A DNA stretch of 64,000 bases from Luzula sylvatica (lineage: Eukaryota; Streptophyta; Magnoliopsida; Poales; Juncaceae), in contig OX326960.1 of the NCBI GenBank assembly GCA_946800325.1, positions 55,636,855 to 55,700,854 of the forward strand, given 5' to 3'. Shown here in pieces: positions 34,554 to 49,243 of this stretch (position 1 is its first letter; every line of letters starts with the position of its first letter). The translations under genes were made by a program, and so were the position numbers. Below the pieces are notes generated by a model. The model had not been told where the DNA came from. It did not search any database and saw only the letters and a program-made list of their open reading frames with translations.

Positions 34554-34945
34554 AAGGTTGTTTTTTCTGAATTTGCAAACATAATGTTAATTTGGTTGAA
34601 TTTGCAAAACTAATTGTTTTGTCATCACATATCGGTTTTGCCATCTCAGACAACGAATTAAATGTGATTTTTGCCGGTTAAATTAGGCCAAAAATTGTTT
34701 TAGTCTGTTTTGCCATTTTAGTTGACGAAACAGAATTTTTTTTTGTTTCGTCATCTTAATTGACGAAACATATTTAACTAATTTTTATGACTTTCAACAA
34801 TGTTAAATTAGTTATAATTTGTTTCGTCGTCTAAAAGGACGAAACGGTCTTGTGTTTTGTTATATCGAGATGACGAAACAGTTAGTTTTGTTAATTTATC
34901 CAAACCAACATTATTTTTACAAATTCACGAAAAACAACGTTATAC
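34554..34945. mobile_element. TIR element with about 70-bp inverted ends
   Basis: The left end (AGGTTGTTTTTTCTGAATTT...) and the reverse complement of the right end (ACGTTGTTTTTCGTGAATTT...) match over about 70 bp. Near-matching flanks (TATGCAC and TATACAC) could be an eroded target duplication. The core holds three GTTTCGTC...GACGAAAC hairpins. No ORF. Confidence 0.65.
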
Positions 34946-34968
34946 ACAAAAAATAAATGAGAAATTTT

Positions 34969-35071
34969 TTTGCACTCCACTGGAGTGCACTCCAAACGGC
35001 TTCCAATACATTTTTTAGTGTATTCCAAATGTATTGGAGGTCGTTTGAGTGCACTCCATTCGAGTGCAATT
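34969..35071. repeat. Near-perfect hairpin with 43-bp arms
   Basis: TTGCACTCCACTGGAGTGCA at the left pairs with GGAGTGCACTCCATTCGAGT... at the right. The arms differ at a few positions and the loop is about 13 nt. The arms themselves contain CACTCC/GGAGTG sub-palindromes. It is probably a tiny foldback element. Confidence 0.8.
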
Positions 35072-35530
35072 TTTTTTTTCTTTTATGTATTATATTAACT
35101 CAAGAACATAATAAAAGGAAGGAAGAAATAGATGAACATTTTAATTTCAAGTTTTTATAAAAACTATGTGTTTAGACATATTGAATTTTTTATAATTTTT
35201 ATTGTACCTTTTATACATTTATACATTACGATTTACTATTTGTTGTATCTGTATACCTTTTATTATAATGAAACAACTCTAATAACATACATTTATATTT
35301 AAAGTAATTACTATGTGCTCAGACATATCTTTTCTGGGTTTTTTCATGTCATTTATTTTTTATTCATGTAATAACCTTTAGTTATATAATATTTATTGTA
35401 TTGTTTATATCACGTGCTTTATTTTTTATACTTGTTTTCTTTATTTGGTATTGTTTTACTTATATAATATACCTTTATATGTATAGTAGTTACTATGTGC
35501 TTGGACAATTTATATATATTATTTCGAAAC
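35072..35530. other. AT-rich DNA, nothing recognised
   Basis: No gene or repeat was found. Confidence 0.5.
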
Positions 35531-35796
35531 CGTGCGTAACACGACTCTACACGAGTCTGGATAGATGTCTGAAAGACATATGGCCTGGCTAGTTGGGCGC
35601 AAGATTTATCATTATTGTATATTTTTCTATGACTCCGCAATAGGCGAGACAAATGTTCGAAGGATAGCTTGCCGGCCGAGCGTGGGCCGTATTATAGTCG
35701 TACCTTTTTGAATCCTTGCGTAGCACGGCTCCGTGCGAGGTCGGACAGATGTCCGTAAGACAGACATCTGGCCCGCCAAGCACGAGCTCTATCATT
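35531..35796. repeat. Diverged direct repeat with GC-rich structured units
   Basis: The stretch 35531-35612 (GCGTAACACGACTCTACACG, GGATAGATGTCTGAAAGACA, GGCCTGGCTAG) recurs at 35717-35796 (GCGTAGCACGGCTCCGTGCG, GGACAGATGTCCGTAAGACA, GGCCCGCCAAGCACG). Both units end in TTATCAT or CTATCAT. Compensating changes in the stems (ACTCTACACGAGT against GCTCCGTGCGAG) suggest short hairpins. Confidence 0.6.
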
Positions 35797-37133
35797 TTTT
35801 ATTTTTCTCTTAAGAAAGTTGTATCGTGGATGTAGTAAAAAGGTCTAAAATTCCCTGTGTTTAATATGGATCACATTGTAAATATGTATAACTATGAGCG
35901 TCAAAGGTATAAAATAATTATAAAAAATAATTTGGACACTGCCCGAATTTTAAGTGCTGGCCGCAAAAAATCGACCATTCGGTATATTTTTCTAATCTCT
36001 TTTAAACTGGGCTGCGACCAATTTTTAGGTATTTGCTAGATTTTGAAATGGACACATGACATCTTCTTATATAATATGACATATTGAAATGCAATTATAA
36101 TACAATTAGGTGGAGTGTAATAGTCGGTCTCAAAATAAATAAAGAAGAGTTTCATTGTCTCACCTCCAATTAGGATTGATGTTATAATCGTACAAGGTTT
36201 ATAGAGATATCATGGTATTTGAAGGTTTTTACAAAAATATTCGTGAAATTTCACATTATTAAAAATGTATATGAAATATGAAATATGAAATTATGATGTT
36301 TTTATAATTTGAAAGGTTAAAAAGTCATTATAGTCAAGTAAAATGAAGAAAAAAACGAGTGCATACGACACTATGTGGTCCATGTGGACTCTTTATCCAC
36401 CATTAATATCATATGTACCAAGTTTTTTTAAAAGTTTTACTATCTTAAGTAACGAGTCATCAGAAAGGAAAATTGTTACCTAGTATTTTTGTACGCAAGA
36501 ATATTTACAATTTTTTCTTGAATTATTTTGTATATGTTTTTTGAGATCAACAAAGGCATCAACTTAATATTTCAATTATCATAGTTCTAGTTATGTAGGA
36601 GCTAAAACACACATTCTTGATTATCTGATTTTTTATTTTTTCTATTTCAACAAGCTCAATCTTTTAAGTTTCCAAACTCTCCTACCAATTTATTGGAGTT
36701 TGTGTTTTGATATTCTATTTAGGTGGATCATAGATAGAAAGAGATTTGAGGAAGAGTTGAGATATATTTCATGAAAGGAAAAATATTTTCATTAAAATGA
36801 GAACACATTAATTGCTCTTTGCTACCTATAACCAAATCCAATTTTTTTTTTAATAAAGTATATATCGAGATCAATTAAAATTATTTATTTTATTGTATTA
36901 ATCAATCTCTTGATTACATGTTTATTTATAATCTTAAATAATTTAATCATCATGCTTAATTAATGTTAATTATTCTGAATGATCTAGTTATAATTAAATC
37001 GTGCCTACATTTTTTAGTATTAAGTTTAATTATAAATCATTTTATTTAGATTTTTATTACAATTTTCTCATTTTTAGAATTACATCTGACATATAATACA
37101 TGTTAATCCGGTAAACAAAATATAAATAAGAAG
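35797..37133. other. AT-rich intergenic DNA, nothing recognised
   Basis: No gene, repeat or conserved structure seen. Confidence 0.5.
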
Positions 37134-39335
37134 AAAGTGAACAGTATACACGTTTGAAAAATATATTCAGAAAAAACCAAATTTGGAAGAAATATAAAAG
37201 GTAACACTTTCGGACTCTCAGAGTCCGAAATATTGGCTTCCATTTACTCCATCCAAACTAAATTAGGGCATCGAAATTTAGTTTAAAGCCAAAAAAACCG
37301 GACTCTCAGAGTCCGGATATTGTTTGGGTAAATTAAACACCCAATTGTACTAATTATGTAATTAAGAATTGAGCGGGGTGTAATTAAGAATTGAGGAGGG
37401 AGTGAAAAAACCGGATGGTGTTCAATTGTACTCATCTCACTGCATGTTCTCAATTCATGGTACAAAAACCGGACTCTCAAGAGTCCGGAATAGTGCATGT
37501 CAATTGCACTCATCTCATGTGTTCTCATTTCATTATTTGTGTACAAGAACTTAGAATTAAATGGACTAATTAAATGTAGTTATGTTGAATAATTGATTTA
37601 TATTATTATTATTTAATTAAAATAATTTATTGATAATATGTTATGTTAAATGTAGTTATGTTGAATATAATTTTGTTGATATATTTATGATTTTAATTAA
37701 ATGGACTAATTGTATTAATTTGTAATGATAAAAAATGAATAATTTTGTGTAATTGACACAAAAAATAAAGAATTAATTGAATATTATAGGTGTCACAAAA
37801 AATAAAGAACTAATTAAATGTGTTCTCATTTCATTGGATAGAGATAGAAGAGAATTAATTTTTTTTTTTGAAAAGCAAAGTTTGACAAGACCTTACACTG
37901 TCATAAAAAAAAACGAATATATTCCCTTCAACTTTTTCCTCATCTTTCGATATTCATTCATTTTCATGTAGTATGGCCAACATAAATGAACAATTCTTAC
38001 AAAACAAACAACAAGATGAAAGTGTCGAAATAAACAACTTAATATTTAAATACTACGCAACTTAATATGATCACTTCATACAGTTATTTTGGAATTAAAT
38101 CCTAATATGACATAATACAAAAAATTTAAAATTTTAATTTTAAACAAAATACTTATACAAGAATTATACCTTCAATCTTCAATCGCACAAGCTACTTATC
38201 AAATTTTCCACGAATATGAAACAAGATCCACACAATCCTAAAAAAATTATCAAAATCATAATCCAATATTAACACCAATGAACTCTTCCATGCGTGTTTC
38301 TCTATGAATTCTTCTATGCATATGAACCAAATATTAACACAATGAACACTAAAAACACTATTTATATCTAACTAACAAATTATTATAAATATTAATAACA
38401 AATGTTTTAATCTAGTACCATATATTTTTTTAGCCATGCGTGTGTTTCAACTCTTCCAACACCAATTTTCTTTCTGAGAGAGACTTCAACTATCAGAGAA
38501 GATTTAGAGTGAAGGGAAGGTTTAGAGAGACTTCAGAGAGACTTCCAACACCAATGTCACATTTCGTTTTTTTTTTGGAAAAAAGTGAGAGTGAAGGGGA
38601 GGGTGAAGTTTCAGAGAAGATTGAATGAGTGGAGGGTTAGGTCTGAGAGAGAATTGAATGAGAGAGGGGGTATTGAATGAGAGAGGAAAGGTGGAGGTGA
38701 GTTCAGAGAGATAGGAAAGGTGGCAAGATAATTCGGACTCTGAGAGTCCGATTTTTGTAATTTTTTCCATGAGCTCTACACACTCAAATTACATTCGGTG
38801 ACTTCAAATCAAACAAAATTATACACTTTTAATTCTAATCAAACAAAAATAGAGACTGTTGTCTAGCTCTCCAAAACACTCAAAACCAATATATCCTATA
38901 TGAAATTATAGCAATCCGTGACAAACTAAAAAACAAACCAAATTACATCCAACACAGTCCATGTCCATAATTTAGCTCAGTCCATACATCAGACGCTTCC
39001 ACCGCTATATCCGGACTCTGAGAGTCCGGAATTTAACCTGACTCCCTGATGTTTCAGATATTAAAACAATTAATTAATTATTGTAAATCAAAATTATCCA
39101 CCGAAATTCCGGACTCTCGGAGTCCGGCTTTTTTAAGTACTATTTTTCCCTCCTTAACCAGGTTTAACCGGATTTAATTGATTGAAAAACATGGTAAATA
39201 TTCGGACTCTGAGAGTCCGAAAATTAATCAAATTTCGGACACTGAGAGTCCGAAAGTGTTACCTTTTATATTTCTTCCAAATTTGGTTTTTTCTGAATAT
39301 ATTTTTCAAACGTGTATACTGTTCACTTTTTCCAT
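37134..39335. mobile_element. 2.2-kb TIR element (Mutator-like?) with palindrome cluster
   Basis: Inverted ends of about 100 bp are nearly identical: AAAGTGAACAGTATACACGT... at 37134 against the reverse complement ending at 39335. Long TIRs suggest a Mutator-like element, but no transposase and no clear 9-bp target duplication were found. The interior at 37676-37900 matches positions 40-250, next to the plant-transposon-domain ORF, so this may be a deletion derivative of that family. Eight copies of a CGGACTCTCAGAGTCCG palindrome lie inside, including one in each TIR. Confidence 0.75.
37208..39255. repeat. Eight dispersed CGGACTCTCAGAGTCCG palindromes
   Basis: Copies at about 37208, 37299, 37469, 38732, 39011, 39109, 39201 and 39235. 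Variants keep self-complementarity in most cases (centre CTCAGAG, CTGAGAG, CTCAAGAG or CTCGGAG). Confidence 0.95.
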
Positions 39336-39341
39336 ATTCTA

Positions 39342-40329
39342 TCTTATATATAAAGTTAGATAAATTGGAGCTCATACATGAGGTCATGTCGCCAACACTG
39401 TTCAACGATACTGTTCCCAACAATGTTCACAATTACTATTCACTATTCACAATTACTATTCATAATACGCTGTTCATAATACTGTATATATAGTAATTAA
39501 CATGATCTATATAAACCCACTAATTAAAAAATTACATGAATTTTGGTCCATCGTGGATCAAGTTTATTCATATTTTTTTGTATAAATTATACACGGAAAA
39601 ATTTCAAAAAACTCATTAAATTATTGGATATTATAAAAACACCTAAATTTATATATGTAGTAATTAAAAAAAAATATTTTTTATTAATTTAAAAAAATCT
39701 TCATATTTTTGGAGCATATAATAATTAAAAAAATTATTATATATTATATTTATACAATTTTAATATTTCATACATTATATATATTTGACTTCTATATTTT
39801 TTCCCTGAAAAACTAACACAAAATAATGATAAAAAGAACACAACATATATATTCTTTTACAATATATTATTTTACATTAGATAAAAATATAAAATCATGA
39901 AATTATTACTAAAATAATCGGACAACGAAAAAAAAAAAATTGATGTTTAAATAGATATTCTTTTACGATATGTTTTCAATGTGTTTATTTATTATTGCAT
40001 ATTTTATTATTATTGTTTACGAATTTGGTTAAAATTAATAATAAAAAAAAATTAATCATTACGTATGAAGATTAAAGAGTATTTGGCAAAAGGAGAAGTG
40101 AATATCATCCATAAGAGAAACAAAAGTTTGGTAGAGATTTTTTTTTTGAAATATACAAAAACATAGAATTTGTTTACAATATCCAAAAAAGATAGAGAGT
40201 AAAAAATACACCAAAATACAGATGTGTGAACAATCAGGCAATAAAACGTAGAATCCAATAACATATTAGGAAAAATTACATCATAACAAACTCGAAGACT
40301 CCCGCGCAATCGCGCGGGGAAAAAGCTAG
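39342..40329 (+). mobile_element. Non-autonomous Helitron, 988 bp
   Basis: The 5-prime end is TCTTATATATAAAG after an A (39341). The 3-prime end is a strong hairpin (CCCGCGCAATCGCGCGGG), then GAAAAAG and CTAG, followed by T (40330). This fits insertion between A and T without target duplication. There is no Rep/helicase ORF. Part of its interior (about 39600-39970) recurs at 45030-45380. It lies directly left of the carboxypeptidase gene and ends about 195 bp before its start codon. Confidence 0.9.
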
Positions 40330-40349
40330 TAAATACTAAAAGAACATCA

Positions 40350-40523
40350 ATGGTAACATATATAACTTGCTATATACTTAGATGCACAGTTACTTTCACA
40401 GAGCATCACAGAAAACTTGCGTCCAATGGCGGAGTTCTAACGCGAAAAAGAAGATCAAAAGCAGGTGCTCACTGCTCAGCCTTCCTTGATAAGCGGATCG
40501 ATCGAGCAACGAAGCAATCATCA
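40350..40523 (+). promoter_or_regulatory. Probable core promoter and leader of the SCPL gene
   Basis: A TATA-like CATATATAAC at 40356-40365 lies about 160 bp before the start codon. The Helitron ends at 40329, so more distant promoter sequence comes from the transposon. Inferred from position only. Confidence 0.35.
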
Positions 40524-43382
<2,859 letters not shown>

Positions 43383-43705
43383 TTTTTTATAAAATTAGAC
43401 TTGATTTGCGTTCGATTTAATTTCACGATAAATTGAATTGAATAATATTATTAGGTAAAAACCATTAAATGAGATTATGGATTAGTTATTAATAATTCAT
43501 GCTAAAGGTCGTCTCCAGTTTTCGTAGGACTGGATATGACCAATTTTTTTTTTTTTTTTTGAATTGGTACTCACCAAACGATCACTTGTTGTCACTGATA
43601 GAGAGCATATATGGTGCCCCACAAAAGTGGGATAAAAATCCTCGATGAAGTCATCACGTTATTGGATTAATGATTAATTGGGTCAGAAAATTAATTTTAG
43701 TTAGG

Positions 43706-44292
43706 GGAATTCTTCAAAACCCCTCTTAACTTTTTTGAAAATTATGAAAAATCCCTTATCATTTTAGATTCCCTAAAAAATTTCCTATATTTTATACTTC
43801 CTCCAAAAAACCCCTAATATTTTAAGATTCTTTCAAAAATCCCCTATCTTTTTGTTATGATTTTGAAGATGACCATTATACCCCTTCCCATAATTTTATT
43901 TTAAAAATATCCATAATTTAAACATTATTTAACTTAAGATATTAAATAATAATTTAATATTTATGTATTATTTATTATAATATTTTAATATATATGTATT
44001 ATTTATTTTTTAACGTTTTTTATTTTTTTATAATAGTTTAATATCCATTTATTATTTATTAAATTATAGAGATTTATAAAATAAAATTATGGAGGGTATA
44101 ATTGTCATTTTTTAAAATATAACAAAAAATAGAGGGTTTTTTAGGGAATCTATAAATGTTAGGGGATTTTTGGAAGAAACAAAAAAATATAGGGGATTTT
44201 TCAGGGAATCTAAAAAATATAGGGGGTTTTCTAAAAAGACAGGGAATTTTTCATAATTTGAAGAAAAGTTAGGGGATTTTTGAAGAATTTCC
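43706..44292. mobile_element. Foldback MITE, 587 bp
   Basis: The left end (GGAATTCTTCAAAACCCCTC...) and the reverse complement of the right end (GGAAATTCTTCAAAAATCCCC...) pair over at least 50 bp. Weaker complementarity continues inward (AAAAATCCCCTA against TAGGGGATTTTT repeats). No ORF. A short related piece is at 45003-45040. Confidence 0.75.
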
Positions 44293-44443
44293 TTTTTAAT
44301 TATATATGATAAGTACGTACCAATTAACGAATAAAGAAATTAACAAAAAAAAAAAATATTAAGATTATGATAGATACGGACCGATTAACACACAATTGAT
44401 GATGTTTATCCTATTTTTGTGGGAAAGAATATAATTTCCCTTA

Positions 44444-44447
<4 letters not shown>

Positions 44448-44496
<49 letters not shown>
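44448..44496. repeat. (AT)n microsatellite
   Basis: About 24 AT units. Confidence 0.95.
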
Positions 44497-44497
<1 letters not shown>

Positions 44498-45390
44498 GTC
44501 GATGAGACTCAAAATCATAATTTCTTTAACATGTGATAAATGGATTAAACACTCAACAATTGAGTTATCGAGATAATTGACAGACCATTACTTTATTAGC
44601 AGACATAGCAAATCATTTTATGTTAATTTAATAAGAGCACCCAAATTAAGCAAGTGGGAAAAAACAACTTGATGTTGTGCATGCCAGGAAGTCGACAAAA
44701 CTACAAACTAAGAAAGTATAAATAAATTGTACATGAAAATGACAATCTATATATTATCTAGTGTTTGTCATGTCAGCATCATTATAATGCATCAATGGTG
44801 GTCTTACATTACATCAATCTATAGTAATAGCTCTATGTCCATCTATTACTCAACACCTTTCATTCTAAATTTAATTAATCCCTCTCTAATCATTCTAAAA
44901 GGAAATTATAAACCACAATTCTTATCTTTTATGACGGTAGCCTTTTCAACTATCCAATATGTCTTTTTCAACTATCCAATATGTCTTGTCTTAAAAGAGA
45001 AAGGGAAATTTTCAAAAAAACCCCTAATTTTTTTGAAATAGTAAATTACATATGTAGTAATTAAAAAAAATTATTATTTTTTATTAATTTTAAAAAATTC
45101 CTAAATTTTGTAGCATATAATAATTTTTAAAAAATAATTATTATATATTATATTTATATAATTTTAATATTTCATACATTATATATATTTGTCTTTTATA
45201 TTTGTTTCCTGAAAAACTAACATAAAATAATAATAATATGAACAACAATATTAAAAGAACATCTTGCAAATATTTTAAAAAATATATCATGAAACTATTA
45301 AAAAAATACATAGCAGGAGAATAAAAAATAAAAAACTAGATGTTTACAAAGATTCTTTTCTATCAATATATTTTTAGGAAAAAGTTGGAC
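44497..45390. other. Intergenic DNA with Helitron-derived piece
   Basis: No gene. 45030-45380 matches the interior of the Helitron at 39600-39970 (for example CATATAATAATT, AATTTTAATATTTCATACAT and CCTGAAAAACTAACA in the same order). Confidence 0.55.
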
Positions 45391-45573
45391 CTCCCCACTT
45401 ACCCTCCCCCACACCTCTTGATGTGTTGGCACAAGGTTTAACACCTTCAAATTTAACATCTTAATGATGATTTAACACATTAATTTGTAGTTTAACATCT
45501 TCATTATGATGTTAAACTATAAATTAAGATGTTAAATCATAATTCAGATGTTAAACCATAGTGGTGTTAAGCG
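45391..45573. mobile_element. Left half of the outermost TIR element
   Basis: CTTACCCTCCCCCACACCTC then TTGATGTGTTGGCAC at the left faces its inverse at 58341-58384. Inside are TTTAACATCTTAATGATG and inverse copies. The element was split by the Copia insertion. Confidence 0.65.
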
Positions 45574-45578
45574 TTACG

Positions 45579-45817
45579 TGAAGGAAATATAGTTTTGGAT
45601 CATCGCTAAAATGGTACGTAGGACAAACGAACGTACGCGTTCGTGGGCATACGAAACAGATTAGTAAAACTGGTATAACTTTCAGTAGAAAATTCCGATT
45701 TGAATGGTTCAAATTGTTTTAGTTAGATAATTAGATTATCTAGAACTTTCATGTTGTAATATATTTCATTTGAGCGAAGTATCAGTATCGTTCTAATGAA
45801 ATAACGAAAGGGTGCAG
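45579..45817 (+). mobile_element. Truncated 5-prime LTR of Copia family B
   Basis: It matches the first about 240 bp of 57243-58335 (TGAAGGAAATATAGTTTTGG to CGAAAGGGTGC). The rest of the LTR and the primer-binding site are deleted; a GC-rich stretch (45820-45900) and leader follow. Confidence 0.9.
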
Positions 45818-46690
45818 AAAAACAGGTTTTCTGCCGCCCCGGGGGCAGTTTTTGGCGCCCCGGACGCGTCCCGGGCGAGGTTTTCTCGCGCCCCACGGCC
45901 CCTGCGTTACAACGGATGGGGCAGTCCGTTATAACGGACCCTTCTCTGGATGCTGTTTTTGTTTTCGCGATAACTTTGGCTACGAAGCTCGGAATTTTGA
46001 GTTCTTTATATCGATTTGATCGGCATCAATCATACTAGCATATAATTAGATAATTATTTAGAATAATTAGACTCCCAAATAAAATCATATGCATATTGAA
46101 AATCTTGTGATAGTGATATAATATGATTATGTCACGAATTTAGAAACATGCAATGGCATGATCCCTCATAATATTTAAGTCATGGAAATGCCTTCCATAT
46201 CCACAACCATCGAGATTGATATGACATAGTGCGTGGTTTCAGGCCATAGTCGGGCACGTACTATTGTATATATTGGTGCGGGTGGTAAGCGTTAATTGGG
46301 GACTCACGTGGTTTCAGGCCATAGTCGGGCACGTGAGTAGTTCAATTGAACGATACGATGGATATGGTTATGACTTAACCGTCCAAGCCAATCCGATTGG
46401 AGTTCGGGACATAGATAGAATGCACACACGGAACATGGATTGTATTGGATACGATTCGTCACCGAAATTCTATAAAGGAACGAGAGTCGAATTGGATACG
46501 ATTGGATTTAATCCTACCAAAAATATCGAGATCTCATTTGTCGGCCATAGTCACTTATGGGAGGATCGTAAAATATGGGTCTTGAGTGTTATGAACTTGG
46601 AGTCCCGTATCGGTATGAGGGTTATCGATTCGATAAAATAACACTATCATATATTCATCATATAAGCATATAGATTAAGTACCCACGGTT
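45818..46690 (+). mobile_element. Copia leader
   Basis: Begins with a GC-rich stretch (GCCCCGGGGGCAG, CGCGTCCCGGGCGAGG). From 45960 on it matches 10560-11280 in reverse complement, apart from a duplicated GTGGTTTCAGGCCATAGTCG phrase at 46232 and 46309. Confidence 0.8.
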
Positions 46691-47994
46691 AGGAGTTAAT
46701 CTTCATCATCCGTTTAGAATTATGTTTTCAAGCAACACCAAATATATTGATGAGATCGATATGATAGATGGCTTTTGGGCCGGAATTACCGTTATTAACC
46801 TTGATAGTCAAAGAATAGTTCTTAGACTTAAAGGAACGTGTTGGACACGGAAATGATAGATTCGGGGCTCGAGGCATTGGCTTTAGAGAAAGCCGGGTTC
46901 GATAAACTTTAAGAAGGAATCGAACGATATTACGTGCCTTGTGGTGGCATGTATAGACGCATATTCTCAAAATTGTTTTGAGAATTCGGGTGTATATGAA
47001 AGTAAAACACAGCGCTCATGAAATAGTTTCAAGAGCTAGAGCGCGTTGAATGATTCAATGCGGCTCAAAGAGTAGGTTAATTTTGAGACGCCTTATGGGT
47101 CTTGGATTAACACTCGTGTGTTGATGGTACGAGATTTGATCGTCGTGACCGAATATCATATGCATTCGATAGATAAGTCGATCCCGAAATTGCATGAGAT
47201 GCGATTTAAATTTGAATTGGAGATGCTCGGAGTATCCGAGGAATCCAATGCATATAGATGCGTGGATGTCCTTGTAATTCAAAAGCGGGATCGAAAGAAA
47301 TATATGTCTTAGGGTATTTTGGGAAAATGTTTTCCAAACAGAAAGTTCGGACAAAGAGTTGTCCAAACTAATGACTGAAAGAATGGTGAAATCCGAGGAG
47401 GATTAAACCAAGAGGTTGATTGCTTCTTTTGGCATTGCCGTCTTGGCCATATAAACGAGATTCGCGTATCTAGATTCCATATGATGGATTGCTAGAATCA
47501 TCCGAATTAGATTCGATTGATTAATGCGATACTTATTTATTAGGCAAGACGACAATGGCATCATTCTCCAAAGGTTGGAGAAAGATCCAACGAATTATTG
47601 GAAATTACATTTAGATGTAATGTTCCAATAAGTTCCGAGGCAAGAGGAGGCTATCGGTATTTTGTTACGTTTATGGACGGTTAAAGTAGATATGAAAATA
47701 TCTATTTAATGCGTGCCGAAACGGAGATTTTTGAAAGGTTCAAAGAGTTTCAAAAACGAAATACGAAATCAACTAAGCAAGAAAATCAAAGCTTTTCGAT
47801 AGGATCGAGAAGGCGAGTATTTGAGCTAAACCTTTCGATAGGATCGAAGAGGCGATATTTGAGTTATGAATATTGATGATCATTTATGATTGTGGAATCG
47901 TTTCACGATTGCCTTTATTCGGAACATTGAGATGTGTCCGAAAAGAGGAAATGAACGCATGTTGGACATGGTTCGATAAATGATAAGTCAATAG
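46691..47994 (+). pseudogene. Degenerate Copia gag and integrase start
   Basis: Gag is a decayed relative of 9745-10515: MHSIDKSIPKLHEM aligns with MHSMDKTIPELHGM, but frames are broken throughout. At 47415 CFFWHCRLGHINEIRVSRF is the GAG-pre-integrase motif. At about 47645 RGGYRYFVTFMDG and ERFKEFQKR are the integrase N-terminal part, with an in-frame stop. At about 47950 a DMVR segment (family consensus LLDMVRSMMS) is followed by the next element's LTR. Large deletions separate the parts. Confidence 0.8.
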
Positions 47995-49243
47995 TGTTGG
48001 TTAAGTCTAACCTAGAAGGGGGTATTTCAGGTAATTTACCGTACAATTACTTTATCTATTTACCCAACTTACTATGCGGAATGAATAATTTAGATGATAT
48101 AGATGATACCGTAAAAACACTTGAACACAAGATGTTTTTTAACGAAGTTCGGTAGGTGGTTGCTATGTAGTCTTAACTCACCCTTTACTCGCTTAATTGA
48201 CCGATTCAATTAAGTTGCGAGTACCTACGTCTCCGGGAATGCCTTGCGCCTTTTTTTGGCTTTTCGATTGAATTCCAACTCACTCGAGTACAAGGTTTTG
48301 CCTAGATCGATTTACACGCTTCTATCGATCTATAGCTTAGGCTCTTTACAAGTTGTTGCACTAGCCTATTACAAATTTTCTCTAATCGAACTACAACGTG
48401 ATCGGTCACGTGAGTGGGAAACGATTAGTGGAGAATATCGAAAGTAGATCAAAGATCTAAAGAGGGGTTTCTCAAGCTATCAATGGATATAGATAATCAC
48501 AGCTTTAGGTTTTCTCTCTTTTGTTTTGAATGTATGAAAGTGAAGAGTTGAGAGAGAAAGGTCCTTCAAGGATTCTATTTATACTCTCTATAGAAATCCT
48601 TCAGACAACCGTAAGTCCGTTCAGAACGCACAATGTTCGTTCTGAACGCACTTGTAGTTTATACTAGCCGTTTCAAAATAACGTGCAAGTACATATGTTA
48701 GTTCGTTTGAACGAACAAAGTCCGTTCAGAACGAACTCACTTATATATTGCTTTTGTTGTTCACAGTGATGATAGTCCGTTCAACGCACTTAAATTGTGA
48801 GTGAACGGATTTTAAGTGTCCGTTCGAACGTACATGTTGGTTCGTTCGAACGTACACAATCCTGTGACACAAGTGGTTTAATCAAGCTATGATATTTTGA
48901 TATGTGGTAAGTCCGTTCTGAACGGACTTGGAGTTCGTTCAGAACGCATTTCTTGCTTGATTGAACTCTTTGTTATTTGAACAAGATTTTATTTGAGATC
49001 TACTTGGTTTTTCCCTAAGGTTTATTTGTGGCGAATCCCACTCACGGAAGGCTTCGACATCTTGATTCTTGATATGCTTCAAGGGCCTTCCTTCTAATCT
49101 TCTTTTAGTTGTGCTTCTTTTGACTTCGAGATTCTTCGTCATCTTCATGTCGTACCTGTGTTATCCTGCATATTTTCTCGATGCAAACATTAGTAATGAC
49201 AGTGTTTTGAAATAATCAAACCATTGGGAAATTTGAACCAACA
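47995..49243 (-). mobile_element. LTR of the nested element (3-prime copy), 1249 bp
   Basis: Limits TGTTGG and CCAACA form the LTR inverted ends. It is nearly identical to 55547-56795 and of equal length. The polypurine tract (AAAAGGGGGAGTT on the minus strand) abuts it at 49244-49256, so the element reads right to left. The minus-strand open frame inside (48939-49148) is only conserved because the LTR copies are young. Confidence 0.95.
48610..48960. repeat. Cluster of TTCGTTCGAACGAAC-type palindromes in the LTR
   Basis: About eleven imperfect to perfect palindromes, for example GTCCGTTCAGAACGCAC, GTTCGTTTGAACGAAC, GTCCGTTCTGAACGGACT and GGTTCGTTCGAACGTAC. The same cluster is at 56165-56510 in the other LTR. 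Confidence 0.9.

Noticed and set aside
40350..40523. Upstream in-frame start for the carboxypeptidase
   Set aside because: It would put 58 residues before the signal peptide, unlike the family.
48244..49148. Open frames repeated at 55796-56700
   Set aside because: They lie in the two 1249-bp LTR copies and cross palindrome clusters.
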